From the NCBI RefSeq assembly GCF_001469215.1, contig NZ_LOFH01000001.1:1-64000 (forward strand): a stretch of 64,000 bases of DNA. The letters run 5' to 3'. Each line of letters begins with the position of its first letter. Position 1 is the first letter of the stretch. The translations under genes were made by a program, and so were the position numbers. Shown piece by piece: positions 1 through 11,758 of this stretch. The notes beneath the pieces are model-generated. The model was not told the DNA's origin, made no database searches, and was given only the letters and a program-made list of their open reading frames with translations. This stretch comes from Pseudoalteromonas sp. H105 (lineage in GTDB: Bacteria > Pseudomonadota > Gammaproteobacteria > Enterobacterales > Alteromonadaceae).

Positions 1-377
1 CTAGAATGTTAGCGGCTCTTGGGGATAATCGTAACCGCTTTAATTGTGCCGAAGAAATTCAAAATTATGCAGGTATTGCGCCTGTTACCGAACGAAGTGG
101 ACAGAAGTCATGGGTACATTGGCGATGGCAATGCTCTAAGTTTGTAAGGCAAACCTTCGTGGAGTGGGCAGCGAAAACAGTACATACTTCTTATTGGGCG
201 GGTATATATTATCAAGGGCAACGTTCTAAAGGTAAGTCTCATCAATCTGCTGTTAGAGCGCTTGCATTTAAATGGATACGCATAATCTATCGGTGTTGGA
301 AAACGAAATGTTGCTACGATGAAGCTAAGTATTTAAAGGCACTTAAAGAGCGTGATTCGCCATTATTAAAGACATAA
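1..377 (+). CDS. IS110-family transposase, C-terminal part (5' end outside window)
   Basis: This is the C-terminal Transposase_20-type half of an IS110-family transposase. The frame is open to the window edge (an Arg codon precedes the first Met), so the first Met is probably internal and the N-terminal DEDD catalytic domain lies outside the window. Visible motifs are LAALGDNR, GIAPVTERSG (the conserved region carrying the second-domain serine) and FKWIRIIYRCW near the end. The stop is followed 14 bases later by CCTCAGGGCGTG (391-402). The same 12-mer occurs in the corresponding place behind the second fragment on the other strand (2704-2715), so it is probably the element's right end. Whether this copy is intact cannot be told from here. 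Confidence 0.85.
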   Translation, partial: RMLAALGDNRNRFNCAEEIQNYAGIAPVTERSGQKSWVHWRWQCSKFVRQTFVEWAAKTVHTSYWAGIYYQGQRSKGKSHQSAVRALAFKWIRIIYRCWKTKCCYDEAKYLKALKERDSPLLKT

Positions 378-648
378 ATGACTTGTTGAATGCCTCAGGG
401 CGTGAAGCAGCCGTTGATATTGGCTAAATATCGTAGATAACTGATTGGTCAAACTGCGCTTTGCGCATATATTCATGAAAATGAGCGACGCGCGCATATT
501 GGTTCTATTAACTCTAACTAAAAAATTTAGAAAACTTAGTGATAGTAATGCCTTAGGTAATTTGTTAAAACTATATAAAGTAGATAAATGAGCGTTAAGT
601 CGGCAGAAATATGCGCGATGAGCGCACTATTAAATTGTTAGTTTTCTT
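378..648. other. Non-coding stretch behind the IS110 end; possible cassette boundary
   Basis: No convincing gene is visible. The stretch begins with the probable IS110 right end (CCTCAGGGCGTG, 391-402). It contains GCGTTAAGT near 592-600, which fits the GTTRRRY core of an integron attC right site, then GCGC-rich inverted segments, and finishes with GTTAGTT at 637-643 just before the small secreted-protein gene. I read it as accessory spacer DNA. The attC interpretation is tentative because no full paired attC could be folded by eye. Confidence 0.35.
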
Positions 649-1020
649 ATGATGATTCGTTTTATATTTTTAAGTTTGTTTATGATTGCAGGGACAACTA
701 TGGCTTCAAATGAAATAGGAGCACCTGAAGGAGTTTCGGCTGAAGATTGGGAAGCCTATCTAAAGCACAAAAAGGATTGGGAAGCCATGCTTCAGCAAAG
801 GTTTGAAAGTGAACTCAAAGCGAATCCTCCTTTACCTCCTTGGGAAAAATTCCCTGAATATGAACCTAGCAATATATTTTGGCGAATGGGAACAGGTGAA
901 GAGTATCTAATCGATTATTTTGGCGTTTATTTAAAGTACGCAAGTAAAGACGATATTCAAGCATATAAATTGAAATACCCCGCTCCTAAAATTTGGGAAA
1001 ATTGGTATAACGAAAACTAA
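649..1020 (+). CDS. Small exported hypothetical protein, cassette-like gene
   Basis: A 123-residue protein of unknown function. Residues 1-19 form a signal peptide ending in a plausible Ala-Ser site (GTTMAS), so the protein is probably periplasmic. The mature part is acidic and rich in Trp and Tyr, with a Pro-rich stretch (NPPLPPWEKFPEYEP) and a C-terminal ENWYNEN. The gene starts 5 bases after GTTAGTT (637-643). Its TAA stop lies inside the exact reverse complement AACTAAC (1015-1021), the usual geometry of a promoterless integron cassette. An IS110 element begins immediately after. I recognise no family; the reading frame and signal peptide support a real gene. Confidence 0.6.
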   Translation: MMIRFIFLSLFMIAGTTMASNEIGAPEGVSAEDWEAYLKHKKDWEAMLQQRFESELKANPPLPPWEKFPEYEPSNIFWRMGTGEEYLIDYFGVYLKYASKDDIQAYKLKYPAPKIWENWYNEN

Positions 1021-1048
1021 CAAGAGACTATGGCGTCAATAGTTAATT

Positions 1049-2295
<1,247 letters not shown>

Positions 2296-2322
2296 CCAAC
2301 TTGTTCCGCAGTTTATGCGGGC

Positions 2323-2329
2323 GTTATAC
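2323..2329 (+). repeat. attC-like right core site GTTATAC
   Basis: GCGGGCGTTATAC resembles the 3' end of vibrio-type attC repeats (GGCGGGCGTTA). GTTATAC is the exact reverse complement of GTATAAC at 2696-2702, so the two sites bound a unit of about 373 bp. This marks the left limit of the second cassette-like unit. Confidence 0.45.
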
Positions 2330-2344
2330 ATCTTTGGAGTTACC

Positions 2345-2701
2345 TTGCTTAGGTTAGTTGTTTTAATTTTATTTTCTGGAATAGTAGGTTGTAGTTCATA
2401 TCAGCCAATCGTTGGTTATCCAGAAAATTGAGCTAATGGGTATTCTGAAGAAATAGCGGGTGTAGGGGCATTTCTTGTTCGCGTTGACGGTAATGATAAT
2501 GAATCCTACGAGAGTTTAAGGTTTAAGTTAATGCGCAGGGCTGCGGAACTATGCCCTGGTTCATTTGAACTATCAAATTACACTATTAGGCAAGGTTTTG
2601 TAATTCACGCAAAGAGGGTTCATTGGCCATATGTGACAGCCAATTTGAGTTGTATTAGTCCTCCAATAGACAAATCTGTACTATTTGAAAGCGATGTATA
2701 A
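2345..2701 (+). pseudogene. Lipoprotein gene of a cassette-like unit, interrupted by an in-frame TGA
   Basis: Starting at TTG 2345, with GGAG 6 bases upstream (2336-2339), the frame encodes LRLVVLILFSGIVGCSS: a hydrophobic signal and a lipobox ending in Cys, so an exported lipoprotein. TGA at 2429-2431 stops it after GYPEN. The same frame then stays open for a further 89 codons (ANGYSEEIAGVG...) to a TAA at 2699-2701 inside GTATAAC. A single base change, for example a former TGG, explains the break. An alternative upstream start is the ATG at about 2315 inside the attC-like site. The function is unknown. It could still be a short peptide, or the TGA could be a sequencing error. Confidence 0.6.
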
Positions 2702-2702
2702 C
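2696..2702 (+). repeat. attC-like left core site GTATAAC at an IS110 end
   Basis: GTATAACAACACGCC resembles the start of vibrio-type attC repeats (TATAACAAACGCC). It overlaps the stop codon of the lipoprotein pseudogene and is followed directly by the probable IS110 right end (complement of CCTCAGGGCGTG, 2704-2715). This fits IS110 insertion into an attC just behind its left core site, a target known for the IS1111-attC group. Confidence 0.45.
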
Positions 2703-2703
2703 A

Positions 2704-3105
2704 ACACGCCCTGAGGTGGACAGCAAGCACTAAAGCCCACTTTCCACCGCAAATTTTAACAGCGGTGATCCCTTACTTTTCAATGCCGTTAAGTAAGTTG
2801 ATTCATCGTAGGGCGTATGTGTTTTCCAGCATCTAAATAGGATCCGTATCCACTTAAATGCCAATGACCTGATGATGGTATTATGAGGTTTTCCTTTGGC
2901 TTCTTGCTGCCGATAATAGGCTTTCGCCCAAAATGAATACCGCACAGAGAGTCCAGCCCATTCCACAAACGTTTGCCTTAAAAACTTAGTGCATGAGTGG
3001 ACTTCCCAGCTTTCATTAGACGTGTTTGATGTTTAGAACACCATGAAAAGTCCAGGTTGGCTGTTTAAAACAAGCAGGGCTAATAACCCCTATTACGGTT
3101 GTTAA
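2704..3105 (-). pseudogene. Degraded IS110-family transposase fragment
   Basis: On the minus strand, 2730-2966 encodes the last 78 residues of an IS110 transposase (FKWIRILFRCWKTHTPYDES...SPLLK), close to the copy at 1-377. The same frame continues upstream to about 3030 as SCTKFLRQTFVEW and ESW. It is then broken by a stop and frame changes; GVISPA in another frame matches the GIAPV motif. The catalytic N-terminal domain is missing. The element end appears to be at about 2704, next to the attC-like site. It is a dead remnant. Confidence 0.8.
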
Positions 3106-3166
3106 ATTTTATTTATCAATTTCTATGCTAAAGTTTTAATAAATGAGCAGAAATTGGTGAGAATAG

Positions 3167-3961
3167 GTGAAGGTATTATTTTCGATATTGATGTTTGTGT
3201 GTTTTGACTCTGTGAGCCAGAACCTCAATTATTCTGAGTTGCGTTTTATTTCGGTGGATGAACCACCTGCAAATTATTTAGATAGCAGTGGTGAATTGTC
3301 AGGTTTTGTGACTGAAATAGTTAAGCAGCTGCAAAAGCAATTGCAAAATGACACCTCAATAGAGGTAATGCCAGAAGCTCGGGCTATAAGAACGTTAGAC
3401 ACCTCCCCAAATGTCATCATGTTTAGTCTCTCTCGTTCTGAAGAGAGAGAGAATAAATATCACTGGCTAGCTCATGTCATTACCAAGCGTTGGATTTTCT
3501 TTTCAAGGTTTGATTCTTCCCATGAAGCTTCCACATTGTCGCACATTGTTTCTTCGAGAACGGTAGGGGTCATTCATGGGGATATCAGAGAGCGTTGGCT
3601 GCAAAAACAAAATACCTCTAATTTGATAAGCATACTTGACTATAACAATGCTGTAGAAATGTTAATGCGTGATAGATTTGACTTTCTATTTTATGAATCG
3701 TTTGGGGTTTTCTCGACGTTAAAAAAACTTGGATATAGCAGTGATATGGTAAAAAGCGAATTAGTGGCTCGGGAATCCGATGTGTACATCGTAATGTCAA
3801 AGTCTATAGACGATTCAGCGTTGGTTTTAGAAATACAGAATCAATTTTCTATCCTGAAAAAATCCGATTGGTACAGTAATCACCTTAATAAATGGGTTAA
3901 AAAATTAAATGCTGAAGGTGTCGCAGATGCCTGGACTGCGCACGGTGTGTTAAAGTATTAA
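3167..3961 (+). CDS. Periplasmic amino-acid-type substrate-binding protein (SBP_bac_3 superfamily)
   Basis: A 264-residue protein with a GTG start and an N-terminal signal peptide (about residues 1-18, ending before QNLNYS). The mature part has the features of family 3 solute-binding proteins: an N-terminal LRFISVDEPPANYLDSSGELSGFVTEIVKQL and a later YNNAVEMLMRDRFDFLFYE segment typical of the second lobe. Such proteins in marine gammaproteobacteria are often stand-alone sensors or orphan binding proteins rather than ABC transporter parts, and no permease or ATPase lies nearby. The ligand cannot be read from the sequence. It is the first apparently chromosomal gene after the mobile region. Confidence 0.75.
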   Translation: MKVLFSILMFVCFDSVSQNLNYSELRFISVDEPPANYLDSSGELSGFVTEIVKQLQKQLQNDTSIEVMPEARAIRTLDTSPNVIMFSLSRSEERENKYHWLAHVITKRWIFFSRFDSSHEASTLSHIVSSRTVGVIHGDIRERWLQKQNTSNLISILDYNNAVEMLMRDRFDFLFYESFGVFSTLKKLGYSSDMVKSELVARESDVYIVMSKSIDDSALVLEIQNQFSILKKSDWYSNHLNKWVKKLNAEGVADAWTAHGVLKY

Positions 3962-4217
3962 CAGTTGGATTTCCTTAAACAGCTTTTTCGTATCGAATTG
4001 ACCAACAGAATAGGTGATGTATTTTAATTTTTTACTTATTCACGTATGAACGAGATGCTTCTATGAGAAATCAACTTATTATAATCTCACCATCGTTAAA
4101 ACTCTATTCAAAGCTTAAATGAGAAAGAACACTTCACTCTTATTGTGTTGCATACAAAAAATATAAGTTATAAACAGAAATAGATGCTGTATCGCTAATA
4201 CGACACTACAGATTGTA

Positions 4218-4703
4218 TTAGGGAGAAGAGGGGATCAAATGATTAAATTGCTGCTGATGAATTTGTTCATACAGCGTTGCTGCATAACATTTAGCATCTT
4301 GAAAACGTTTAGTTGATAAGTGTTTTCTTAAATCGGACATTGCCGTTGTTGCTGGTTCATAGCCCTGACTACTTGCAAGACTAAGCCATACAGCGCCATG
4401 AAATATGCTTTGTGGCACGCCTTGGCCTTTGATGAAGAACAACCCTAAATAAAATTGAGCGCGCTGATTGCTAGCCATAGCTGCCAGCCTCATCCACTTC
4501 GCTGCAAGGGCAGGTTGATCATTTTTCAGATAATACAGCGCTTTTGTTACTACACTGTCAGGCGTGTCAGTATTACCTTCATTCTGTTCTGTTTTACTCG
4601 GTTGAGTAATAAACGCTAATACATTATCTAATTGCTGCTCAAGGTCAAGCCCACTTGGAGATGTATCTGTCATAATACCACGCATGTTATTGTTTTCATT
4701 CAC
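4218..4703 (-). CDS. Sel1-like repeat protein
   Basis: The protein has 161 residues. The middle shows two adjoining Sel1/TPR-like helical repeats (ALAAKWMRLAAMASNQRAQFYLGLFFIKGQGVPQSIFHGAVWLSLASSQGY), with the usual G-x-G-V-x-x-x-x-x-x-A pattern. The N-terminal about 50 residues are low-complexity and acidic. No signal peptide is seen, so it is probably cytoplasmic. Sel1 repeats mediate protein contacts; a specific role cannot be given. An alternative start is the Met at position 11. The gene is divergent from the purine permease, with about 100 bases between them. Confidence 0.7.
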   Translation of the reverse strand: MNENNNMRGIMTDTSPSGLDLEQQLDNVLAFITQPSKTEQNEGNTDTPDSVVTKALYYLKNDQPALAAKWMRLAAMASNQRAQFYLGLFFIKGQGVPQSIFHGAVWLSLASSQGYEPATTAMSDLRKHLSTKRFQDAKCYAATLYEQIHQQQFNHLIPSSP

Positions 4704-4801
4704 AGCGTAAGTTTAGTCTAAACCAAGGCAATTTGTCCTGTTATTCCATAAATCTATGGTAAAATTACGCAATTATTAACTCATTTATTGAAAAATACCT
4801 A

Positions 4802-6094
4802 ATGCTTGACGCCTTTTTTAAAATCAGTGCGCACAATTCAACCGTTCGTCGCGAATGTATCGCCGGTCTAACAACATTTATCACGATGGTTTATATTGTT
4901 TTTGTCAATCCAGCTATGCTTGCAGAGGCCGGAATGGATCAAGGTGCGGCGTTTGTCGCTACATGTATCGCTGCTGCGATAGGTTGTTTTATCATGGGGT
5001 TTTGGGCTAATTATCCGCTTGCTCTGGCGCCAGGTATGGGGTTGAACGCTTTTTTTACCTATGGTGTTGTTTTAGGTATGGGGCATACATGGCAAGCAGC
5101 GCTAGGTGCGGTGTTTATGTCAGGGTGTATCTTTTTACTTTTGAGTTTGTTTAAAGTTAGAGAGTGGATTATTAATGCGATTCCGCTGGTACTAAAGCAA
5201 GCTATTGCGACGGGGATAGGTGCGTTTTTAGCGCTTATTGCGCTTAAAAATGCAGGTATTATTGTAGCAAGTCCCGCAACACTTGTTCAGTTAGGCGATA
5301 TCACGGAGGCAGGACCTTTACTCGCTATTTTTAGTTTTTTCATTATTGCAGCGCTGCTTTACAGAGATTTTAAAAGTGGTGTATTAATTAGTATCTTAAC
5401 AGTGACCTTAATTGCGCTTGGCTTTGGCTTAGTTGAATATCAAGGTGTTGTATCAATGCCACCTTCTATTATACCCACCTTTATGCAATTAGATTTTGCA
5501 GCGGCGCTTGAACTCTCGATGTTGAGCGTGATATTTGCATTTTTGTTTGTGGATTTATTTGATACATCGGGCACGTTAGTTGCCGTAACGCAAAAAGCAG
5601 GGCTCGCGGATGAAAAAGGTAACATGCCTCGTCTAGGTCGTGCATTGAGTGCTGATAGTACAGCAACCATTGCAGGCTCAATGCTCGGAACCTCAACAAC
5701 GACGTCATATATTGAATCTGTAGCGGGTGTATCAGTAGGAGGGCGAACAGGGTTAACTGCAGTTGTGGTCGGTATTTGCTTTTTAATGATGATGTTTTTT
5801 GCACCGCTTGCTCAAATGGTGCCTGCTTATGCTACTGCAGGGGCTATTTTATATGTGGCAGTTTTGATGCTGCAAAACCTCAAGCTTGTAAACTGGGATG
5901 ATATGACTGATGCAATCCCTGTCAGTGTAGTGTTACTTATGACGCCGCTTACGTTCTCTATTGCTCATGGGATTGCTTTGGGCTTTATCTCTTATACTGT
6001 GGTAAAGGTGTTATGTGGTAAGCGTGAAGAGGTGAGTATCAGCGTGTGGGTTTTAACTGCAATGTTTGTTATCAAGTTTGCGTTTTTATCTTAA
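4802..6094 (+). CDS. NCS2/AzgA-type purine (adenine/hypoxanthine/guanine) permease
   Basis: The 430-residue inner-membrane protein has 12-14 hydrophobic segments and AzgA-branch signatures: CIAGLTTFITMVYIVFVNPAMLAEAGM at the N-terminus, APGMGLNAFFTYGVV, LFVDLFDTSGTLVAVTQKAGL and GTSTTTSYIESVAGVSVGGRTGLTAVVVG. The family imports purine bases with protons for salvage. The length matches E. coli GhxP/AdeP-type proteins. Substrate preference within the purines is not readable. It ends just before a bidirectional terminator shared with the next, convergent gene. Confidence 0.92.
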   Translation: MLDAFFKISAHNSTVRRECIAGLTTFITMVYIVFVNPAMLAEAGMDQGAAFVATCIAAAIGCFIMGFWANYPLALAPGMGLNAFFTYGVVLGMGHTWQAALGAVFMSGCIFLLLSLFKVREWIINAIPLVLKQAIATGIGAFLALIALKNAGIIVASPATLVQLGDITEAGPLLAIFSFFIIAALLYRDFKSGVLISILTVTLIALGFGLVEYQGVVSMPPSIIPTFMQLDFAAALELSMLSVIFAFLFVDLFDTSGTLVAVTQKAGLADEKGNMPRLGRALSADSTATIAGSMLGTSTTTSYIESVAGVSVGGRTGLTAVVVGICFLMMMFFAPLAQMVPAYATAGAILYVAVLMLQNLKLVNWDDMTDAIPVSVVLLMTPLTFSIAHGIALGFISYTVVKVLCGKREEVSISVWVLTAMFVIKFAFLS

Positions 6095-6103
6095 TGAGTA
6101 AGC

Positions 6104-6133
6104 AAAGAAAAAGTGGTTTACCACTTTTTCTTT
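6104..6133. terminator. Bidirectional terminator
   Basis: AAAGAAAAAGTGG and CCACTTTTTCTTT form a 13-bp perfect stem with a TTTA loop, with A-rich and T-rich arms that serve both strands. It lies between the convergent permease and coiled-coil genes and contains the minus-strand gene's last codons. Confidence 0.85.
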
Positions 6134-6876
6134 GGTGCAAATAAAACATCTAAATCGTCTTGCTCTTGTTCTGTTTTTTTCTTGAGTGCTGTTGCATTAG
6201 AGGCTTTAAGTTCAGTACTGATAGCCTCTAGGTAACCTTCAAGCTCTTGTCTTTTAGTATTAACATAATCATCGCTATATGGAACTGCTGACACAGTTGC
6301 GTACGCTTTTTCAAAGTATTGCCGTGCTGAACCAACCATATTGGCTGAACGGGCAGACAAGCCTCGCTTAATTTGGCTCTCTATATTTATTTTTAACTGC
6401 AGCCTTTCCATTCGTTTATCTTCAGCAACAAACGTTTGGCTATCTACTTTTCCTTTACCATGTTCAGAGCGTAAGACCGATCTTAACTTTTTAATACCTT
6501 GAATTAGTGCAATGAGTTGCTTGTCGTTATCTGGTAACGCAAGGCTTTCAGAATCTTTAGATTCAACTTGATTCTCTATTCGCGTTTTTGATTCATTTAA
6601 GCGGTTTTTAAGCTCTTTTGATGAGGGGGATAATTGCACCATTTCAGCAAGCGCATCATAAATACGGCGCTGAATCACACGTAATATCGCGCCAGACATA
6701 GGGATATTAGCGCTATTAAGTAATACATCTTCAGATTCTTCGATGATCTTTTTTTGTTTGGTGAGCTCTTTACGACGCTCTGTTTCTTGTTTCTCTTTAT
6801 GTTGTTGTACGGCACTCACCCATAAGGCAATGACGATTAGTGCAACTATCAACACAATAATAATAGAAACGATCAT
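6118..6876 (-). CDS. Membrane-anchored coiled-coil protein of unknown function
   Basis: The protein has 252 residues. Residues 1-24 form one transmembrane anchor (VSIIIVLIVALIVIALWVSAV), followed by a charged, helical cytoplasmic part rich in Lys, Glu and Gln (HKEKQETERRKELTKQKKIIEE...). A second helical part near 170-215 (RGLSARSANMVGSARQYFEKAYATV) resembles a TPR-like helical hairpin. The tail ends DDLDVLFAPKKKW. I recognise it only as a conserved Alteromonadales-type hypothetical and assign no function. It lies between a permease and cysB, is convergent with the permease, and has its own promoter region. Confidence 0.75.
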   Translation of the reverse strand: MIVSIIIVLIVALIVIALWVSAVQQHKEKQETERRKELTKQKKIIEESEDVLLNSANIPMSGAILRVIQRRIYDALAEMVQLSPSSKELKNRLNESKTRIENQVESKDSESLALPDNDKQLIALIQGIKKLRSVLRSEHGKGKVDSQTFVAEDKRMERLQLKINIESQIKRGLSARSANMVGSARQYFEKAYATVSAVPYSDDYVNTKRQELEGYLEAISTELKASNATALKKKTEQEQDDLDVLFAPKKKW

Positions 6877-8171
<1,295 letters not shown>

Positions 8172-8187
8172 GCGTTATTAAATGAAT

Positions 8188-8214
8188 AAAAAAGCCGCAG
8201 ATTGCGGCTTTTTT
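8188..8214. terminator. Terminator between cysB and sdaA
   Basis: AAAAAAGCCGC-AGATT-GCGGCTTTTTT is a GC stem with A and T tracts. It can act for both the cysB transcript and the convergent sdaA transcript. Confidence 0.9.
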
Positions 8215-8226
8215 ATTGGTCAGCAA

Positions 8227-9603
8227 TTAACATTCAATAATGTTAACGGCTAAGCCTCCACGTGCAGTTTCTTTATATTTAGTTTTCATATCATTACCCG
8301 TGTCGAGCATGGTTTTAATGACTTTATCTAATGATACTTTTTGCTCCCCACTCCCTCGAATTGCAAGACGCGACGCATTAATGGCTTTAATTGCCCCCAT
8401 AGCATTGCGTTCAATACATGGTACTTGTACTAGACCACCGACGGGATCACAGGTTAGACCTAAGTTATGTTCCATGCCAATTTCAGCTGCGTTTTCAACA
8501 TGAATTACGTTACCGCCTACTATTTCTGTTAATGCACCGGCGGCCATTGAGCAGGCGACGCCTACCTCACCTTGACAACCTACTTCAGCACCGGAAATTG
8601 AAGCATTCTTCTTATATAAGATACCAATGGCAGCTGCCGTTAAAAGGTAGCGAGTGGCAATTTCACGATCAACTTCTTTAATAAAAGTGTGATAATACAT
8701 TAAGACTGCAGGCAATATCCCTGCTGCGCCATTTGTTGGTGCAGTTACAACGCGACCACCCGCTGCATTTTCTTCATTTACTGCCAGAGCGAATAAATCA
8801 ACCCAATCCATTGCTCTCAATGGATCGTTACTCACTTCCACATTCAGTTTAAGATGAAGACTTGGGGCTCGGCGCTTTACTTTTAAGCCACCGGGTAAAA
8901 TGCCTTCAGTTCGCATACCACGCTCAATACAGGCTTTCATAACTTGCCAAATATTGAATAGCTCGTCTTTTATTGCATCTTCATTGCGCAGCGTCTTTTC
9001 ATTTTTCATCATTAAAGTTGACACGCTATAACCAGATTCTTTACACATTTCGAGTAAATCTTTGGCTGTTTCGAATGGAAACGGTGCAGGGTTTTGCTCA
9101 CGAATATCCAATGCTGCTTGTTTTTCGTTATCAAACTCTTCGTCAGTTACAATAAAGCCGCCACCGATAGAGTAATACACTTTACTATGTATTCTTTCGC
9201 TACCATTGAACGCGATGATTTCCATTGCATTAGAGTGCTTAGGTAAGGTTTTTCGGCGATGAAAAACAATCGCGCCTTGCTTAGGAAAATTGGCTTTATG
9301 CACTTGGTTTAAATATATAACTTGCTCACTCTCAATTTTAGCGAGAATGTCATCAACTTGGTCGGCATCAATAGTTTCAGGGTCATAACCTGCGAGCCCC
9401 AAAATAACAGCCTTGCCTGAGCCATGGCCAATGCCAGTCTGGCCAAGTGAACCGTATAACTCTACTTTGACGCTCGTAATATCTGTTAGAAGATTTTGTT
9501 GTTGTAATTCATTAACAAATAAACGTGACGCACGCATTGGACCGACGGTGTGAGACGACGACGGGCCTATGCCAATACTAAACATATCAAATGCACTGAT
9601 CAT
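8227..9603 (-). CDS. sdaA: L-serine ammonia-lyase, single-chain iron-sulfur type
   Basis: This 458-residue enzyme deaminates L-serine to pyruvate using a [4Fe-4S] cluster. The N-terminal domain has [17 protein letters not shown] (residues 8-24). The catalytic domain has [20 protein letters not shown] and the cluster cysteines in [22 protein letters not shown] and [10 protein letters not shown]. The last residue is Cys 458, as in the Legionella enzyme where the C-terminal cysteine occupies the active site. It is the last gene of a pabB-nudL-sdaA operon whose order matches E. coli. The gap to nudL is 98 bases, so an internal promoter is possible. Confidence 0.96.
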   Translation of the reverse strand: MISAFDMFSIGIGPSSSHTVGPMRASRLFVNELQQQNLLTDITSVKVELYGSLGQTGIGHGSGKAVILGLAGYDPETIDADQVDDILAKIESEQVIYLNQVHKANFPKQGAIVFHRRKTLPKHSNAMEIIAFNGSERIHSKVYYSIGGGFIVTDEEFDNEKQAALDIREQNPAPFPFETAKDLLEMCKESGYSVSTLMMKNEKTLRNEDAIKDELFNIWQVMKACIERGMRTEGILPGGLKVKRRAPSLHLKLNVEVSNDPLRAMDWVDLFALAVNEENAAGGRVVTAPTNGAAGILPAVLMYYHTFIKEVDREIATRYLLTAAAIGILYKKNASISGAEVGCQGEVGVACSMAAGALTEIVGGNVIHVENAAEIGMEHNLGLTCDPVGGLVQVPCIERNAMGAIKAINASRLAIRGSGEQKVSLDKVIKTMLDTGNDMKTKYKETARGGLAVNIIEC

Positions 9604-9701
9604 ATAATTTTCTCTACTTTTTACTCAGCACGACTGCTGCCTTTGAACGGGCGGACATAATAACGTGTAATTGTGTGCTTGTAACCATTTGCAGCACGGT
9701 T

Positions 9702-10283
9702 TTAAACTGGTATGGCTAGTTGCGTGGTAAAGTTTTTTATTATGCTTGCAGTGGCACCCCACAGCAACCCATGTGGGGTACTAAACCCCTTAAGTGTGCG
9801 GTGTTGGCCCAAATGCTGAAAAGGTATTGGTTGCCAATTACTTTCATCTGCTAACGTATGAACAGGCACTAAAAAACTAGTAGCAACTTCACTGGGGTCT
9901 CCAATCCATTGGGTTTGTTTATCAAGGACGCCGACAAAGGGGGTGATGGTAAAGCCGGTTAACGTAGAGTAATTGGCTAGTTGCCCAATTACATTAATTT
10001 GAGCTGGCATAATATTAAGCTCTTCGTGCAATTCACGCAAAGCGGTATGGCGTAAATTGATGTCCTGTGGTTCATGTTTTCCACCGGGTAAACAAATTTC
10101 GCCCGGGTGATGTTTTAAGTATTCAGGGCGCTTGCATAGCAAAACATGTGCACAGTCGTGAACATCAATTAATGGCAAAATCACTGCACTGGCAAGGCGT
10201 GACTTATCACAAGGTGCAGCTAATGGCTGCACCCTCGCTGGAGCGCTTAATTGAAATCGTGCAATAATTTGATGGCTGTTCAC
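9702..10283 (-). CDS. nudL: Nudix hydrolase, CoA pyrophosphatase type
   Basis: The protein has 193 residues. It carries the UPF0035/NudL signature LLCKRPEYLKHHPGEICLPGG followed by the Nudix helix TALRELHEELNI, which binds the catalytic divalent metals. Members hydrolyse CoA and related dinucleotides to phosphopantetheine products. It lies 6 bases behind pabB and before sdaA, the same order as in E. coli, which supports the name. The exact substrate range is inferred from the family. Confidence 0.9.
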   Translation of the reverse strand: MNSHQIIARFQLSAPARVQPLAAPCDKSRLASAVILPLIDVHDCAHVLLCKRPEYLKHHPGEICLPGGKHEPQDINLRHTALRELHEELNIMPAQINVIGQLANYSTLTGFTITPFVGVLDKQTQWIGDPSEVATSFLVPVHTLADESNWQPIPFQHLGQHRTLKGFSTPHGLLWGATASIIKNFTTQLAIPV

Positions 10284-10289
10284 AGCGAG

Positions 10290-11636
10290 CTACTTAAGTA
10301 ATGGTAGGATTTTATTCACTTTATCGTATGTCTCTTGATATTCCAAGTCAGCTTGTGAGTCGGCAACAATGCCACCGCCAGCCCAGCAATGTATGCGTTG
10401 TTGGTGACACACTAAAGTGCGAATTGTGATGCTGGTGTCCATATTTCCACACGCACTTAAATACCCGATTGATCCGCAATAAATACTGCGACGATGAGGC
10501 TCTAACTCCTCTATTATTTCCATTGCACGAATTTTTGGGGCGCCTGTAATGGAGCCGCCGGGAAATGCTGCTTTTAATTGGTCAACCGCTGTTTTGTCAT
10601 CGGCTAACTGTGCTGTAACAGTACTGACAAGGTGGTGCACGGCAGGAAAACTTTCGATAGCAAACAATGAAGGAACCTTAACGCTCCCTGGTTTGGCTAC
10701 TTTACCAAGGTCGTTGCGCAGTAAGTCAACAATCATGACATTTTCCGCCCGGTCCTTTTTAGAGCTTTGTAAGCGAGCGGCTTGTTCTTCGTCTTCATAG
10801 ACGTTTTCGCAGCGAGGTAGCGTCCCTTTTATTGGTTTAGTCTCAACATGACCGTTATGTACTGAAATGAAACGCTCGGGCGATATAGAAATAATCGCGC
10901 CATCAGGGTGGTTAATAAAGCTAGAGAATGGCGCCTTATTAGCTTCTCTTAACGTGCAATAGGCTTGCCAAGGTTCGCCTTGATATAGCGCTGAAAAACG
11001 TTGTGCGAGATTAATTTGATAGCAATCACCACTTTTTAGATACGCTTGAATTTGTTCAAACTTTATCGCATATTGTTTAGCCGTCATATTTGATAACCAC
11101 TCTTCGGTTATTTTAAACGGTAACCTCTGTTGTCGCTCTTCTTTTAAAGCCGATAAATAAAGAGAGAGCCTGTCGGTGTTAGGTTGAGCTACATAAAACC
11201 AATGGCTTTGCTGCTTGTCATAGATAAGCGCATCAGGGTAGAGTCCAACAGCAAGTTGAGGCATATTGATATCATTTATAGCCTGTTCAGATATACATTC
11301 AATGACACGACCTAAGTCATAGCCAAAATAACCAAGCCATCCGCCACTAAAAGGCAGGGGAGGTGTTACTTTGCTTGTATCCAATTTATCAAGTTCTTGC
11401 TGAAGAATCGTAAAACAGTCATCAGCGATTATCTTATCATCAAGGTAAGTTTGATTGCCTTTAACTTCTAAGCGCCTGATTGGTGCGATGACAATGATAT
11501 CGTAGCGACTATTTACATGATCGCTGTTTGCAGAATCAAGCAGCATTGCATAAGGTAAATGGGCTAAATGGCTAAAAACCTCTACGCAGTTGAGCGATAT
11601 GTCTAATTGAACACAGATTTTATGTTGTTTTATCAT
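10290..11636 (-). CDS. pabB: Aminodeoxychorismate synthase component I
   Basis: The 448-residue chorismate-binding enzyme converts chorismate to aminodeoxychorismate, with PabA supplying ammonia, in the p-aminobenzoate branch of folate synthesis. The N-terminal third is the variable anthranilate-synthase-like domain. The catalytic domain carries ISPERFI, the PabB-diagnostic PIKGT with its active-site lysine, IVDLLRNDLG, GGSITGAPK and CWAGGGIVADS. PIKGT rather than PIAGT separates it from TrpE. The length matches E. coli PabB. It is the first gene of the pabB-nudL-sdaA operon. Confidence 0.95.
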   Translation of the reverse strand: MIKQHKICVQLDISLNCVEVFSHLAHLPYAMLLDSANSDHVNSRYDIIVIAPIRRLEVKGNQTYLDDKIIADDCFTILQQELDKLDTSKVTPPLPFSGGWLGYFGYDLGRVIECISEQAINDINMPQLAVGLYPDALIYDKQQSHWFYVAQPNTDRLSLYLSALKEERQQRLPFKITEEWLSNMTAKQYAIKFEQIQAYLKSGDCYQINLAQRFSALYQGEPWQAYCTLREANKAPFSSFINHPDGAIISISPERFISVHNGHVETKPIKGTLPRCENVYEDEEQAARLQSSKKDRAENVMIVDLLRNDLGKVAKPGSVKVPSLFAIESFPAVHHLVSTVTAQLADDKTAVDQLKAAFPGGSITGAPKIRAMEIIEELEPHRRSIYCGSIGYLSACGNMDTSITIRTLVCHQQRIHCWAGGGIVADSQADLEYQETYDKVNKILPLLK

Positions 11637-11758
11637 CTATTTTTTACCCTGAATAACTGGCTCGAAACGGGCTGGGAGGGTATCATAAGTTAAAATTTTT
11701 TGGCAGCATTTAGTGATGTCGCCAACGCGCTTTGCAAACCACCGTCACCGGTTTGGTC

